From Modestobacter sp. VKM Ac-2986 (GTDB lineage Bacteria; Actinomycetota; Actinomycetes; Mycobacteriales; Geodermatophilaceae): a DNA stretch of 64,000 bases. The stretch lies in the NCBI RefSeq assembly GCF_026967795.1, contig NZ_JAPVBH010000009.1, positions 1-64,000 on the forward strand, read 5' to 3'. The notes below the pieces were generated by a model, which was not told where the DNA came from, did not search any database, and saw only the letters and a list, made by a program, of their open reading frames with translations. Shown piece after piece: positions 17,739-28,184 of the stretch. The position numbers were made by a program, and so were the translations under genes. Position 1 is the first letter of the stretch, and each line of letters starts with the position of its first letter.

Positions 17739-18313
17739 GCGCGGCGCCCGACCAGCTGCCCGCTGCCGCGCAGCGGGTGCACGAGGCGCTGCTGGCCCGC
17801 CGGGAGACCGTCGCGGCCGCCGAGTCGCTGACCGCCGGGCTGTTCTGCGCCACCCTGGCCTCGGTCCCGGGGGTCAGCGCCACGCTGCGCGGCGGGGCGG
17901 TCGTCTACGCCACCGACCTCAAGACCACCCTGGCCGGCGTCCCTGCCGGGCTGCTGGCCGCCCACGGTCCGGTCAGCGAGCCCACGGCCGCCGCGCTGGC
18001 CGAGGGGATCCGCAGCCGGTGCGGCGCCACGTGGGGGATCGGGCTGACCGGCGTGGCCGGCCCGGACCCGGTCGACGGGCACGCACCGGGGCGGGTCTAC
18101 CTGGGGCTCAGCGACGGGCTGGTCACGGTCGTGCACGAGCTCGACCTGCCCGGTGACCGGGCCGCGGTGCGGTCCGCCGCGGTCGAGACCGCCCTCCGGC
18201 GCCTGCTCGCCCGGCTGGACGAGCACCCACTGCCCGACGCCTCGGTGGCGGGGAACGCGCAGGGTGCGCAGGGCGTTACGCCTGGAGCGGACGAGCCCGA
18301 CTCTGCACGGTGA
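17735..18313 (+). CDS. CinA-family nicotinamide-nucleotide amidohydrolase
   Basis: A protein of 192 residues covering the C-terminal CinA (PncC) domain only, which deamidates nicotinamide mononucleotide in the pyridine-nucleotide salvage route. Family motifs are AAAESLTAGLFCATLASVPG (about residues 28-47), GGAVVYATDLK and the GLTGVAGPDPVDGHAPG block (about 103-120). The ATG start overlaps the pgsA stop. It ends 101 bases before clgR. The last 30 residues are not conserved. Confidence 0.91.
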   Translation: MSAAPDQLPAAAQRVHEALLARRETVAAAESLTAGLFCATLASVPGVSATLRGGAVVYATDLKTTLAGVPAGLLAAHGPVSEPTAAALAEGIRSRCGATWGIGLTGVAGPDPVDGHAPGRVYLGLSDGLVTVVHELDLPGDRAAVRSAAVETALRRLLARLDEHPLPDASVAGNAQGAQGVTPGADEPDSAR

Positions 18314-18330
18314 CCCGGGTCTCGGCCGCG

Positions 18331-18336
18331 TACGGT
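18331..18336 (+). promoter_or_regulatory. possible -10 box for clgR
   Basis: TACGGT about 80 bases before the clgR ATG, in the gap after the CinA gene. It would give a transcript with a leader and the AGGAG site just before the start. Confidence 0.35.
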
Positions 18337-18414
18337 GAGCACACGGTGTCCGGCGGTCCTCCGACGGAGCCGCTGCTCGTTCGACTCGCTCGCCAGAGTG
18401 GACAGGAGACGGCC

Positions 18415-18858
18415 ATGACGCTGCTGCGGACCCAGCTCGGCAACACGCTGCGGGGTCACCGCCTGCGTCAGCGGCGCACCCTGCGCGACGTCTCCGGCGA
18501 GGCCCGGGTCAGCCTGGGCTACCTCTCCGAGGTCGAGCGCGGTCAGAAGGAGGCCTCCTCCGAGCTGCTCGCCTCCATCTGCGACGCCCTCGACGTCGAG
18601 CTGGCCGACCTGCTGGCCGAGGTGAGCCTGGAGATGCGCCTGGCCGACCCCGCCGGCCGCCCGGTCCGCCCGGTCGCGCTGGCCCACCCCGGCACCCGCG
18701 AGGACGACGCCGCCGCGGCCGCCGCGGACGAGACGGGTGAGCAGGCCGCCGGTGCCGTCGAGGCCCCGGTCGCCGAGCCCGCGCTGGCCCTGGTCGGTGG
18801 CGGCCAGGCCGCCCGCTCGGCCGCCCGCGCGCGCGGCGCCGTCTCCCTCGCCGCCTGA
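18415..18858 (+). CDS. clgR: XRE-family transcriptional regulator ClgR
   Basis: A DNA-binding protein of 147 residues. The helix-turn-helix is in LGNTLRGHRLRQRRTLRDVSGEARVSLGYLSEVERGQKEASSELLASIC-type sequence at about residues 8-55, close to ClgR of Mycobacterium and Corynebacterium (Rv2745c), which activates clp protease and envelope-stress genes. The C-terminal half is Ala-rich and variable. The ATG has a good AGGAG site. pspA, a known ClgR partner in mycobacteria, lies 9.3 kb downstream, separated by the transporter block. Confidence 0.9.
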   Translation: MTLLRTQLGNTLRGHRLRQRRTLRDVSGEARVSLGYLSEVERGQKEASSELLASICDALDVELADLLAEVSLEMRLADPAGRPVRPVALAHPGTREDDAAAAAADETGEQAAGAVEAPVAEPALALVGGGQAARSAARARGAVSLAA

Positions 18859-19190
18859 GGGAGGACCCCCGCCCCCACGCCTTGCCGCCCCTGCAGGAGG
18901 GCCGACTGCGAGGGCACCCCGAGGTGACTGGCAGTGCTCCGTCACGGGGCCGACAGGGGCCGTCGGACCGGGGTGACCGGTGGGGCAGGTGTGACCGGGC
19001 CCGATCCCGCGTCCGCGACCCCGGACGGGCTGGTCGTCCGGGTGCGTGTCCGTACAGCCTGGTCAGCGGCCCGTCGCGGTTCCGGTCACGGGTGTGCCGA
19101 ACCGTCCACGGCCGGCCGGCCCGCGCGACACGACCGGTGCTCGGTGTCCACCTCCTTGACCCGGTGCGACCGGGGAGGCACAAAGAGTCC
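18859..19190 (+). other. 332-bp intergenic region clgR-tetR
   Basis: No gene is seen. It begins with GAGGGAGGACCCCCGC right after the clgR stop, the same element that follows the ftsK stop at 15391. Several GGTGACCGG-like copies lie around 18970-19000. A TTGACC element (19156-19161) lies about 30 bases before the TetR start, but no good -10 partner is seen. Confidence 0.4.
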
Positions 19191-19988
19191 ATGTCTTCCC
19201 CCGGATCCCGCTCCTCGCAGCCGCAGCACCCCTCGCTCCCGGTGCCGGCCGCCGGCGCGCGTGGCGGGGTCACGGTGCTGGAGGCCCACGCCGCCGAGGC
19301 GGCCGCTGCCGAGGCCGCGGCCGTCGGCGGACAGCACCTGACCACGCCGGTGCCGGCCGGCGCCGCGTTCATGCAGCCCCCGGCCCCCGGTCACCAGTAC
19401 ACCGCCCCGGTGCCGTCGCTGGCCTCCGTGCCCGCGCCCCGGCCCACCGCCACGGGCCCGCGTCCGGACCCCCGCCGTCCCGCCGCCCGCACCGGCGTGG
19501 CCATGAGCCGCACCCGGCGCGGCCTGCTCGCCGGGGCCCGCACCGCCTTCGCCGAGCGCGGGGTCAAGAAGACGACGATGCAGCACATCGCCGCCGCGGC
19601 CAACGTCGCCAAGGCCACGCTGTACAACCACTTCCGCACCAAGGACGACGTCGCGCACGCGCTCATCGCCTTCGAGCTGGACCGCCTCTCGGCCCTGGCC
19701 GCGGAGCTGCCGCTGACCGTCGCGGTCCCCGCGCTGGCCGAGGAGGTCGGCGGCCACCCGGTGCTGCGCCGGCTGGCCGAGAGCGAGCCGGAGACGCTGG
19801 TGCAGATGATGGCGCTGGACGCCGACCGCTGGGCCGACGTCGTGGTGACCCTCGGTTCGGCGCTGCGCATCTCCCGCCCCGAGGCCGAGCTGGTCTGCCG
19901 CTGGCTGCTGGGCCTGGTCCTGCAGCCGGGCACCGTGCAGGAGCGCGCCGCGCAGGCCGCCGTCGTCACCGGGCAGCTCGTCGGCTGA
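19191..19988 (+). CDS. TetR/AcrR-family transcriptional regulator
   Basis: A protein of 265 residues. The TetR helix-turn-helix (TRRGLLAGARTAFAERGVKKTTMQHIAAAANVAKATLYNHFRTKDDV-type) lies at about residues 106-152, so about 100 residues of Pro/Ala-rich, low-complexity sequence precede it. The ATG at 19191 has a GGGAGG element 12 bases upstream; an inner ATG at 19503 would give a normal-length regulator but lacks a ribosome binding site. The ligand domain has no recognisable specificity. The last codons and stop lie inside a 62-bp tandem repeat. Confidence 0.85.
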   Translation: MSSPGSRSSQPQHPSLPVPAAGARGGVTVLEAHAAEAAAAEAAAVGGQHLTTPVPAGAAFMQPPAPGHQYTAPVPSLASVPAPRPTATGPRPDPRRPAARTGVAMSRTRRGLLAGARTAFAERGVKKTTMQHIAAAANVAKATLYNHFRTKDDVAHALIAFELDRLSALAAELPLTVAVPALAEEVGGHPVLRRLAESEPETLVQMMALDADRWADVVVTLGSALRISRPEAELVCRWLLGLVLQPGTVQERAAQAAVVTGQLVG

Positions 19989-20117
19989 CGCCGGGAGCAT
20001 CGAGCGAGCGCCAGCGAGCGAGGAGCGGACCGAGGGTGTTCGTCGGCTGACGCCGGGAGCATCGAGCGAGCGCCAGCGAGCGAGGCGCGGACCGAAGATG
20101 CTCATCGGCTGACGCCG
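19981..20117 (+). repeat. 62-bp tandem repeat containing the TetR stop codon
   Basis: Two full 62-bp units (19981-20042 and 20043-20104) with about five differences and a third, 13-bp partial unit (20105-20117). Each starts TCGGCTGACGCC, so each carries a copy of the end of the TetR gene and its stop. The core has GAGCGAGCGCCAGCGAGCG, itself an internal direct repeat. Confidence 0.92.
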
Positions 20118-20202
20118 CTCCTCGCGACCGTCTGCGGCCGCTCCGGTCGCAGGCTGACCGGGGCGGCCGTCGTCGTCCCGGCACACCTCACAGCGGCAGC
20201 CG

Positions 20203-20243
20203 GCCGTCCGGCGGCGCCATCCGTGACATCGTGGCCGGACGGC
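20203..20243. repeat. inverted repeat upstream of DUF4032 gene
   Basis: A perfect 9-bp inverted repeat GCCGTCCGG (20203-20211) and CCGGACGGC (20235-20243) with a 23-base spacer, 50 bases before the DUF4032 start. It could be an operator or the end of the TetR transcript. Confidence 0.45.
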
Positions 20244-20292
20244 GCCCCCACGCCCCCCACCCCCACCTGACCGACCACCCCGGGAGTGCGCG

Positions 20293-21543
20293 ATGCGGTT
20301 CCTGTTCCGACCCCCGGCCGCCGAGGCCGCCGGCCTGCTCAGCCTGCCCTGGGACCAGCCCCTGGAGGAGTGGGACGAGGACCTGCTGCTGGAGGTGCCG
20401 CAGCGGGGCATCTCCCGGCACGTCGTCCGGTTCACCGTGAGCGAGGGCAACGTCTACGCGCTCAAGGAGATCTCCGAGCCGCTGGCCCGGCACGAGTACG
20501 CGCTGCTCGGGCAGTTCGAGGCCGAGGGGCTGCCCGCGGTCACCGCGCTGGGCATCTGCTTCGACCGGCCCGACGACCAGCAGGCCATCCTGGTCACCCG
20601 CTACCTCGAGTACTCGATGTCCTACCGGTACCTGTTCTCCGGGCCGCGTGCCGGGGAGCCCGACCGGCTGCTGGACACCCTGGTGCAACTGCTCGTCCGG
20701 CTGCACCTGGCCGGCGTCTACTGGGGTGACTGCACGCTGTCCAACACGCTCTTCCTCCCCGATGCCGGCACCTACACCGCCTACCTGGTCGACGCCGAGA
20801 CCGCCGAGCGCTACCCGACGCTGTCGGTCGGCAAGCGGGCCTACGACATCGAGCTGGCCCGCGAGCGGCTGGGCGCCGAGCTGATGGACCTGCAGGCCGG
20901 CGAGCTGCTGCCCCCCGAGCTGGACCCGGTCGAGATCGCCAACAGCCTGCCCGGCCGCTACGAGGCGCTGTGGGACGAGGTCACCCGCGAGGAGGTCTTC
21001 CGGGTCGACGAGCAGGCCGTCCGGGTCGCCGAGCGGCTGCAGCGGCTCAACGACCTCGGCTTCGACGTGGGCGAGATCGAGCTGGTGACCTCACCGGAGG
21101 GCGCGCGGCTGCGGGTCGAGACCCGGGTGGCCGAGCCGGGGCAGCACCGGCACGAGCTGGTCCGGCTGACCGGTCTGGAGGTGCAGGAGAAGCAGGCGCA
21201 GCGGCTGCTCAACGACCTGCGCTCCTACCGGGCCTACCTCGAGCAGCGCACCGGCGGCATCGTCGCGGAGGAGGAGGCGGCCCGCCGCTGGCTCAGCGAC
21301 GTCTACCTGCCCGTCGTGCGCGCGGTGCCGGAGGACCTGGCCGGCCGGCTGGAGCCCGCCGAGGTGTTCCACGAGGTCCTCGAGCACCGCTGGTTCCTCT
21401 CCGAGCGGGCCGGCTTCGACGTCGGCACGTGGGCTGCGGCGCGCTCCTACGTGCAGAACGTGCTGCCGCGCACCCCGGCCGTGCTGACCACCCCGTCGGT
21501 GATCGCCGCCCACCGTGCGGTGCCCGCGCACACGCCCGCCTGA
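20293..21543 (+). CDS. DUF4032 domain protein (kinase-like)
   Basis: A protein of 416 residues. The N-terminal half looks like a degenerate protein-kinase or LPS-kinase fold: VYALKEI carries a candidate lysine, LVRLHLAGVYWGDCTLSNTL a candidate catalytic loop (GDCTLSN) and YLVDAETAE a candidate metal motif. The C-terminal half (about 225-400) matches DUF4032. No substrate is known for the family. The ATG has a GGGAG site. It precedes the LpqY-like lipoprotein gene by about 110 bases on the same strand, so a role with the sugar transporter is possible but only inferred. Confidence 0.85.
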   Translation: MRFLFRPPAAEAAGLLSLPWDQPLEEWDEDLLLEVPQRGISRHVVRFTVSEGNVYALKEISEPLARHEYALLGQFEAEGLPAVTALGICFDRPDDQQAILVTRYLEYSMSYRYLFSGPRAGEPDRLLDTLVQLLVRLHLAGVYWGDCTLSNTLFLPDAGTYTAYLVDAETAERYPTLSVGKRAYDIELARERLGAELMDLQAGELLPPELDPVEIANSLPGRYEALWDEVTREEVFRVDEQAVRVAERLQRLNDLGFDVGEIELVTSPEGARLRVETRVAEPGQHRHELVRLTGLEVQEKQAQRLLNDLRSYRAYLEQRTGGIVAEEEAARRWLSDVYLPVVRAVPEDLAGRLEPAEVFHEVLEHRWFLSERAGFDVGTWAAARSYVQNVLPRTPAVLTTPSVIAAHRAVPAHTPA

Positions 21544-21601
21544 GTCCCCGACCGGACGCCGCCGTCCGGTTGACACGAGGTGTGGCCCGGGCCACTCTCC
21601 G

Positions 21602-21635
21602 AGGTCCACGGGGACGACGAGGTCTCCGTGGACCT
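21602..21635 (+). promoter_or_regulatory. operator-like inverted repeat before the sugar ABC operon
   Basis: A perfect 10-bp inverted repeat AGGTCCACGG (21602-21611) and CCGTGGACCT (21626-21635) with a 14-base spacer, ending just before the ribosome binding site of the substrate-binding protein. A TTGACA element (21570-21575) lies upstream. It may be a regulator site or a leader hairpin. Confidence 0.5.
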
Positions 21636-21651
21636 ACGGAGGCGGTGCACC

Positions 21652-23010
21652 GTGCCGGACGAGCACACGGGTCGGGACGACGCAGGGCGGGGTGGGCGAG
21701 CGGGTCCGTCCCGCCGGCGCAGGTGGCGGCGTGCCCTGGCCGGTGCGGCCACGGCCGGGGTGCTCGGCTCCACGCTGGCGGCCTGCGGTGGTGGGTCCGG
21801 CGGCGTCCCGACGCTGACCTGGTACATCAACCCCGACGCCGGTGGGCAGACCGAGATCGCCGCCCGCTGCACCGAGGCGGCCGGTGGGCGCTACCGGATC
21901 GAGACCGCGACCCTGCCGCGCGAGGCCTCCGGCCAGCGCGAGCAGCTGGTCCGGCGCCTGGCCGCCAACGACACCTCGATCGACATCATGAGCCTGGACC
22001 CGATCTTCGTGCCGGAGTTCGCCCAGGCCGGCTTCCTCGCCCCGGTGCCGCCCGAGATCGCCGGCCGGGTCACCGAGGACGTCGTCCCGGCCGCGGTGGA
22101 GACCTCCACGTGGGAGGACCAGCTGGTCGCCGTCCCGTTCTGGTCGAACACCCAGCTGCTCTGGTACCGCAAGTCCGTCGCCGAGGCCGCCGGGCTGGAC
22201 ATGTCCCAGCCGGTCACCTGGGACCAGGTGGTCGCCGCCGCGCAGGAGCAGGACAAGCTGATCGGCGTCCAGGGGATCCGGGCCGAGGCGCTGACCGTGT
22301 GGTTCAACGCGCTCATCGAGTCCGCCGGCGGGTCGATCATCGCCGAGAACTCCACCGACCCCGAGCAGGTCACCCTGGGGCTGGAGTCCGACGCCGGACG
22401 GCGGGCGACCGAGCTGATGCGGGACATCTCCAACAGCGGGCAGACCGGCCCGGCGCTGTCGACGGCCAACGAGGACACCACGGCCACGGGCTTCGAGTCC
22501 GCCGACGGGGGCTTCATGGTCAACTACTCCTTCGTCTACGCCCGGGCCCTCGGCAAGGTCGAGGACGGGACGATGGACCAGGCCACGGTCGACGACTACG
22601 GCTGGACGCTGTACCCGCAGGTCGACGAGGGCACCGAGAGCGCGCCGCCCTACGGCGGGATCAACCTCGGGGTCGGTGCACTCAGCGAGCACCCGGACCT
22701 GGCCTACGACGCGACCGAGTGCATCACCTCGACGGAGAACCAGGCCTTCTACTTCGTCAACGACGGCAACGCGGCCTCGGACACCACCGTCTACGACGAC
22801 CCGGAGGTGCTCGAGGCCTTCCCGATGGCCGAGACGATCCGTGACTCGCTGGAGCAGGCCGCGCCGCGCCCACTGACCGCCTACTACAGCGAGGTCACCG
22901 GCGGGCTGCAGCGCAGGTACCACCCGACCGGCTCGGTCGACCCGGAGCGGACGCCGCGCGAGGCCACCGAGTTCATCACCGCGGTGTTGCGGAAGGAGCA
23001 GTTGCTGTGA
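21652..23010 (+). CDS. sugar ABC transporter substrate-binding lipoprotein (LpqY-like)
   Basis: An extracellular solute-binding lipoprotein of 452 residues. The lipobox LAAC (C45) follows an Arg-rich twin-arginine-like stretch (RRRRWRR) and a hydrophobic helix. Mature-protein motifs LTWYINPDAGGQ and ENTQLLWYRKS-like segments fit family 1 sugar binders; similarity of the start to LpqY, the trehalose binder of mycobacteria, suggests trehalose. The GTG start has a GGAGG site nine bases upstream. Its stop overlaps the first permease gene by four bases. Confidence 0.9.
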   Translation: MPDEHTGRDDAGRGGRAGPSRRRRWRRALAGAATAGVLGSTLAACGGGSGGVPTLTWYINPDAGGQTEIAARCTEAAGGRYRIETATLPREASGQREQLVRRLAANDTSIDIMSLDPIFVPEFAQAGFLAPVPPEIAGRVTEDVVPAAVETSTWEDQLVAVPFWSNTQLLWYRKSVAEAAGLDMSQPVTWDQVVAAAQEQDKLIGVQGIRAEALTVWFNALIESAGGSIIAENSTDPEQVTLGLESDAGRRATELMRDISNSGQTGPALSTANEDTTATGFESADGGFMVNYSFVYARALGKVEDGTMDQATVDDYGWTLYPQVDEGTESAPPYGGINLGVGALSEHPDLAYDATECITSTENQAFYFVNDGNAASDTTVYDDPEVLEAFPMAETIRDSLEQAAPRPLTAYYSEVTGGLQRRYHPTGSVDPERTPREATEFITAVLRKEQLL

Positions 23011-23969
23011 CGACGACGACCCTGCCACCGGCGGAGAAGACCGCGCCGGTGAACGCCCCGGGCCACACGACCAGCGACCGGGCGCGCAGCGAGCGCAAGC
23101 TCGGCTGGCTGCTGGCCGGCCCGGCGCTGGCGGTGATGCTGCTGGTGACCGCCTACCCGATCCTGCAGGCGGTCTACGACTCGCTGTTCGACTACCGGCT
23201 CACCGACCCGGACAACCGGTCGTTCACGGGGCTGAGCAACTACGTCGTGATCCTCTCGGACTCGACGTGGTGGATCGCCATGGCCGTCACGGTGGTCATC
23301 ACGCTGGTCACCGTCGCCATCGAGCTGGTGCTCGGGTTCGCGCTGGCGTTCGTGATGGCCAAGGCGCTCAAGGCCATCCGGCCGGTGCTCCGCGCGGCGA
23401 TCCTCATCCCGTACGCGGTCATCACCGTGGTCTCGGCGTTCGCCTGGCGGTTCGCCTTCGCCATCGACACCGGGTTCGTGAACACCTGGTTCGGGTGGCT
23501 GCCCGGCATCGGCGCCGACACCGACTGGTTCGGCGGTCAGGGCTCGGCGCTGCTGGTCGTCTGCCTCGCCGAGATCTGGAAGACCACGCCGTTCATCTCG
23601 CTGCTCCTGCTCGCCGGGCTGGCGCAGGTGCCCGAGGTGCTGCAGGAGGCCGCCAAGGTCGACGGCGCCACCTGGTGGCAGCGGCTGCGGAAGGTGACGC
23701 TGCCGAACATGAAGGCCGCGATCATGGTCGCGCTGCTGTTCCGCACCCTGGACGCCTTCCGCGTCTTCGACTCGATCTTCGTCATGACCGCCGGGGCCAA
23801 CAACACCGAGTCGGTGTCGTTCCTGGCCTACCGGCAGACCATCTCCCGGCTGGAGATCGGGCTGGGGTCGGCGGTGTCGGTGCTGCTGTTCCTGGTGGTC
23901 GTGGGGATCGCGGCCCTGTTCATCAAGGGCTTCAAGGTCGACCTGGCACAGGCACGAGGGGAGGGCTGA
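23007..23969 (+). CDS. sugar ABC transporter permease (SugA-like)
   Basis: A membrane protein of 320 residues with six predicted helices and the EAA loop EAAKVDGATWWQRLRKVTLP (about residues 212-232) that contacts the ATPase. The GTG start overlaps the lipoprotein gene stop. It pairs with the next permease, as in SugA/SugB of the mycobacterial trehalose importer. Confidence 0.94.
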   Translation: MTTTTLPPAEKTAPVNAPGHTTSDRARSERKLGWLLAGPALAVMLLVTAYPILQAVYDSLFDYRLTDPDNRSFTGLSNYVVILSDSTWWIAMAVTVVITLVTVAIELVLGFALAFVMAKALKAIRPVLRAAILIPYAVITVVSAFAWRFAFAIDTGFVNTWFGWLPGIGADTDWFGGQGSALLVVCLAEIWKTTPFISLLLLAGLAQVPEVLQEAAKVDGATWWQRLRKVTLPNMKAAIMVALLFRTLDAFRVFDSIFVMTAGANNTESVSFLAYRQTISRLEIGLGSAVSVLLFLVVVGIAALFIKGFKVDLAQARGEG

Positions 23970-24802
23970 TGTCGAGCAAGGAGAAGACCTGGTGGATCGT
24001 CGCCGGGGTCGCGATCGTCGTCTACGCGCTCTTCCCGGTCGCCTGGATCGTGTCGCTGTCGTTCAAGGCGCCCGGTGACCTGGCCAACGGGCAGTTCCTC
24101 CCCACCACGCCGACGGACGAGAACTACTCGACGATCTTCACCGGCGCCGGCGCGGACCTGTTCCTGCCCGCGCTGCGGAACTCCTTCGGGATCTGCCTGA
24201 TCGCGACGTTCATCTCCTGCCTGCTGGCGATGTTCGCCGCCTACGCGATCGCCCGGCTGGACTTCCCCGGCAAGAAGCTGATCCTCGGCACCGCGCTGGG
24301 GGTGGCGATCTTCCCGGTCATCTCGATCGTCACGCCGCTGTTCAACCTGTGGCGCAACATCGGCCTCTACGACACCTGGCCGGGGCTGATCATCCCGTAC
24401 CTGTCGCTGACGCTGCCGATCTCGATCTGGACCATGTCGGCGTTCTTCCGCGAGATCCCCTGGGAGATGGAGCAGGCCGCCCAGGTCGACGGGGCCACGA
24501 CCTGGCAGGCGTTCCGCAAGGTGATCGTGCCGCTGGCGGCACCTGGGGTGTTCACCACGGCGATCATCGCGTTCTTCATCGCCTGGAACGACTTCGTCTA
24601 CGGGATCTCGCTGACCTCCACCAGCGCCGCCCGGCCGGTGCCTGCCGCGCTGGGCCTGTTCTCCGGTGCCTCCCAGTTCGAGGACCCGACCGGCGCCATC
24701 GCCGCGGCGGCCGTGATCGTCACGATCCCGGTCGTGGCCCTCGTGCTCCTGTTCCAGCGGCGCATCGTCGCCGGCCTCACCAACGGCGCCGTCAAGGGCT
24801 GA
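23969..24802 (+). CDS. sugar ABC transporter permease (SugB-like)
   Basis: A second permease of 277 residues with the EAA loop EQAAQVDGATTWQAFRKVIVPLAAPG (about residues 170-195) and six membrane helices. The ATG shares one base with the stop of the first permease. Its C-terminus (FQRRIVAGLTNGAVKG) is the standard ending of MalG/SugB-type permeases. Confidence 0.94.
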   Translation: MSSKEKTWWIVAGVAIVVYALFPVAWIVSLSFKAPGDLANGQFLPTTPTDENYSTIFTGAGADLFLPALRNSFGICLIATFISCLLAMFAAYAIARLDFPGKKLILGTALGVAIFPVISIVTPLFNLWRNIGLYDTWPGLIIPYLSLTLPISIWTMSAFFREIPWEMEQAAQVDGATTWQAFRKVIVPLAAPGVFTTAIIAFFIAWNDFVYGISLTSTSAARPVPAALGLFSGASQFEDPTGAIAAAAVIVTIPVVALVLLFQRRIVAGLTNGAVKG

Positions 24803-24838
24803 CCGCCCCCCGTACCCCTGCTCAGAGAGGACCAGCTC

Positions 24839-26161
<1,323 letters not shown>

Positions 26162-26168
26162 CGGGCCT

Positions 26169-26195
26169 GCCCGGACCCCCGTGCGGGGTCCGGGC
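26169..26195 (+). terminator. terminator of the sugar ABC operon
   Basis: An 11-bp perfect stem (26169-26179 with 26185-26195) with a five-base loop, just after the ATPase gene. Confidence 0.8.
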
Positions 26196-26284
26196 GGGGG
26201 CGGGCATGATCGCGCCGGGGTTTGTCGCGTGTCCCGGCTGCGCACTCCCCGACAGACCCTGGCCGGACCGTTGGAGGCACCAGC

Positions 26285-27913
26285 ATGGACATCACCGCGA
26301 CCGACGAGTGGGCAGCACTGTCTGACCACCACCGCGAGGTGGCGTCCCGCACGCTGCGCGAGCTGTTCGCCGAGGACGCCGAGCGCGGCACCCGGCTGAC
26401 CGGCACCGCCGGTGACCTCTACGTCGACTGGTCCAAGCACCGGGTGACCGACGAGACCGTGCAGCTGCTCGTCGCCCTCGCCGAGAAGGCCGGCCTGCCC
26501 GGGAAGATCGAGGCGATGTTCTCCGGGGAGCACATCAACGTCACCGAGGACCGCGCGGTGCTGCACACCGCGCTGCGCGCCCCGGCGTCGGTGCCGCTGA
26601 CCGTCGACGGCCAGGACGTCACCGCCGACGTGCACGCGGTGCTGACCAAGATGGGCGACTTCGCCGACCGGGTGCGCTCGGGTGAGTGGCGCGGGGCGAC
26701 CGGCGAGCGGATCACCGCGGTGGTCAACATCGGCATCGGCGGCTCCGACCTCGGCCCGGCGATGGCCTACCTGGCGCTGGCCGACTACAGCGACCGTGGC
26801 CTCACCGCCCGCTTCGTGTCCAACATCGACCCGACCGACTTCGCCGAGAAGACCCGCGACCTGAACCCGGCGACGACGCTGTTCGTGGTCTGCTCCAAGA
26901 CCTTCACCACGCTGGAGACGCTGACCAACGCCACCGTCGCCCGCGACTGGCTGCTCGCCGGCGTCGGCGAGGTCGAGGGCGCGGTCGCCAAGCACTTCGT
27001 CGCGGTGAGCACCAACGCCGACGCCGTGGCCGAGTTCGGCATCGACACCGACAACATGTTCGGCTTCTGGGACTGGGTCGGCGGGCGGTACTCCTTCACC
27101 TCCGCCGTCGGCCTGTCGCTGATGGTCGCCATCGGCCGCGAGCACTACGGCGAGATGCTCGCCGGCTTCCACGCCGTCGACGAGCACTTCCGCACCACCC
27201 CGCTGGCGGCCAACCTGCCGGTCCTGCAGGGCCTGCTCAACGTCTGGTACACCGACTTCTTCGGCGCCCAGACCCACGCCGTGCTGCCCTACAGCCAGTA
27301 CCTGTCGCGGCTGCCGGCCTACCTGCAGCAGCTGACGATGGAGAGCAACGGCAAGACCGTGCAGTTCGACGGGGAGCCGGTGACCACCTCGACCGGCGAG
27401 GTCTACTGGGGCGAGCCGGGCACCAACGGCCAGCACGCGTTCCACCAGCTGCTGCACCAGGGCACCAGCCTCATCCCGGCCGACTTCATCGGCTTCGGCG
27501 AGCCGAACCACGACATCGGCGAGATGCACGACCTGCTGATGGCCAACATGTTCGCGCAGTCCTCGGCGCTGGCCTTCGGCAAGACCGCCGAGGAGGTCGC
27601 CGCCGACGGCACCCCCGCCGCCGTCGTCCCGCACAAGGTGATGCCGGGCAACCGGCCCTCGACGACGATCCTGGCGCCGAAGCTCACCCCGTCCACGCTG
27701 GGGCAGCTCATCGCCTTCTACGAGCACACCGTGTTCGTCGAGGGCGTCGTCTGGCAGATCGACTCCTTCGACCAGTGGGGCGTGGAGCTGGGCAAGGTCA
27801 TGGCGCGGGAGCTCGCCCCGGCCCTGACCAGCGAGACGGCGCCGGAGATGGACCAGGACGCGTCCACCGTCGCGCTGGTGCAGCACTACCGGGCGCTGCG
27901 CGGGCGCGCCTGA
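26285..27913 (+). CDS. pgi: glucose-6-phosphate isomerase
   Basis: A glycolytic isomerase of 542 residues converting glucose-6-phosphate and fructose-6-phosphate. The [13 protein letters not shown] segment (about 156-168), the SKTFTTLET motif, the ESNGK motif and the GVELGKVMA signature (about 500-508) are all present. The ATG at 26285 has a GGAGG site; an upstream extension to 26222 is not needed. It stands alone between two terminators. Trehalose import just upstream would feed glucose into this step after breakdown. Confidence 0.97.
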   Translation: MDITATDEWAALSDHHREVASRTLRELFAEDAERGTRLTGTAGDLYVDWSKHRVTDETVQLLVALAEKAGLPGKIEAMFSGEHINVTEDRAVLHTALRAPASVPLTVDGQDVTADVHAVLTKMGDFADRVRSGEWRGATGERITAVVNIGIGGSDLGPAMAYLALADYSDRGLTARFVSNIDPTDFAEKTRDLNPATTLFVVCSKTFTTLETLTNATVARDWLLAGVGEVEGAVAKHFVAVSTNADAVAEFGIDTDNMFGFWDWVGGRYSFTSAVGLSLMVAIGREHYGEMLAGFHAVDEHFRTTPLAANLPVLQGLLNVWYTDFFGAQTHAVLPYSQYLSRLPAYLQQLTMESNGKTVQFDGEPVTTSTGEVYWGEPGTNGQHAFHQLLHQGTSLIPADFIGFGEPNHDIGEMHDLLMANMFAQSSALAFGKTAEEVAADGTPAAVVPHKVMPGNRPSTTILAPKLTPSTLGQLIAFYEHTVFVEGVVWQIDSFDQWGVELGKVMARELAPALTSETAPEMDQDASTVALVQHYRALRGRA

Positions 27914-27965
27914 CGCGCCTGTCGCCTGGGCCCGCCGAGTGTGGACCAGGCGACCTCGTCCACGA

Positions 27966-28042
27966 CCGTCCCCCTGCACCGTCGTCGGTGCAGGGGGACG
28001 GCCGTCGGTGCGGTGTGACGTCGTCCCGGGGGACGACGTCAC
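27966..28042 (+). terminator. double terminator downstream of pgi
   Basis: Two stems: a 15-bp stem (27966-27980 with 27987-28001) and a 13-bp stem (28015-28027 with 28030-28042). The GTGCAGGGGGACGGC sequence occurs in the first stem and again right after the second, so parts of the array are duplicated. Confidence 0.75.
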
Positions 28043-28184
28043 GTGCAGGGGGACGGCGTGCTGCGGCGCTGCGGGTCAACGGTGGCTGCCCGGGTACTGG
28101 GCCTGAGACGATGATCGACGACAGCGTTGCCCGGATCGTGCCGTCCACCGCCCGGTGGACCGGCGCACCGGATCAGGAGGAGCC

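Noticed and set aside
19086-20450. Minus-strand frame running through the 62-bp repeat
   Set aside because: The repeat is open in this frame by composition only; the product is a shadow of the TetR gene and of non-coding repeat.
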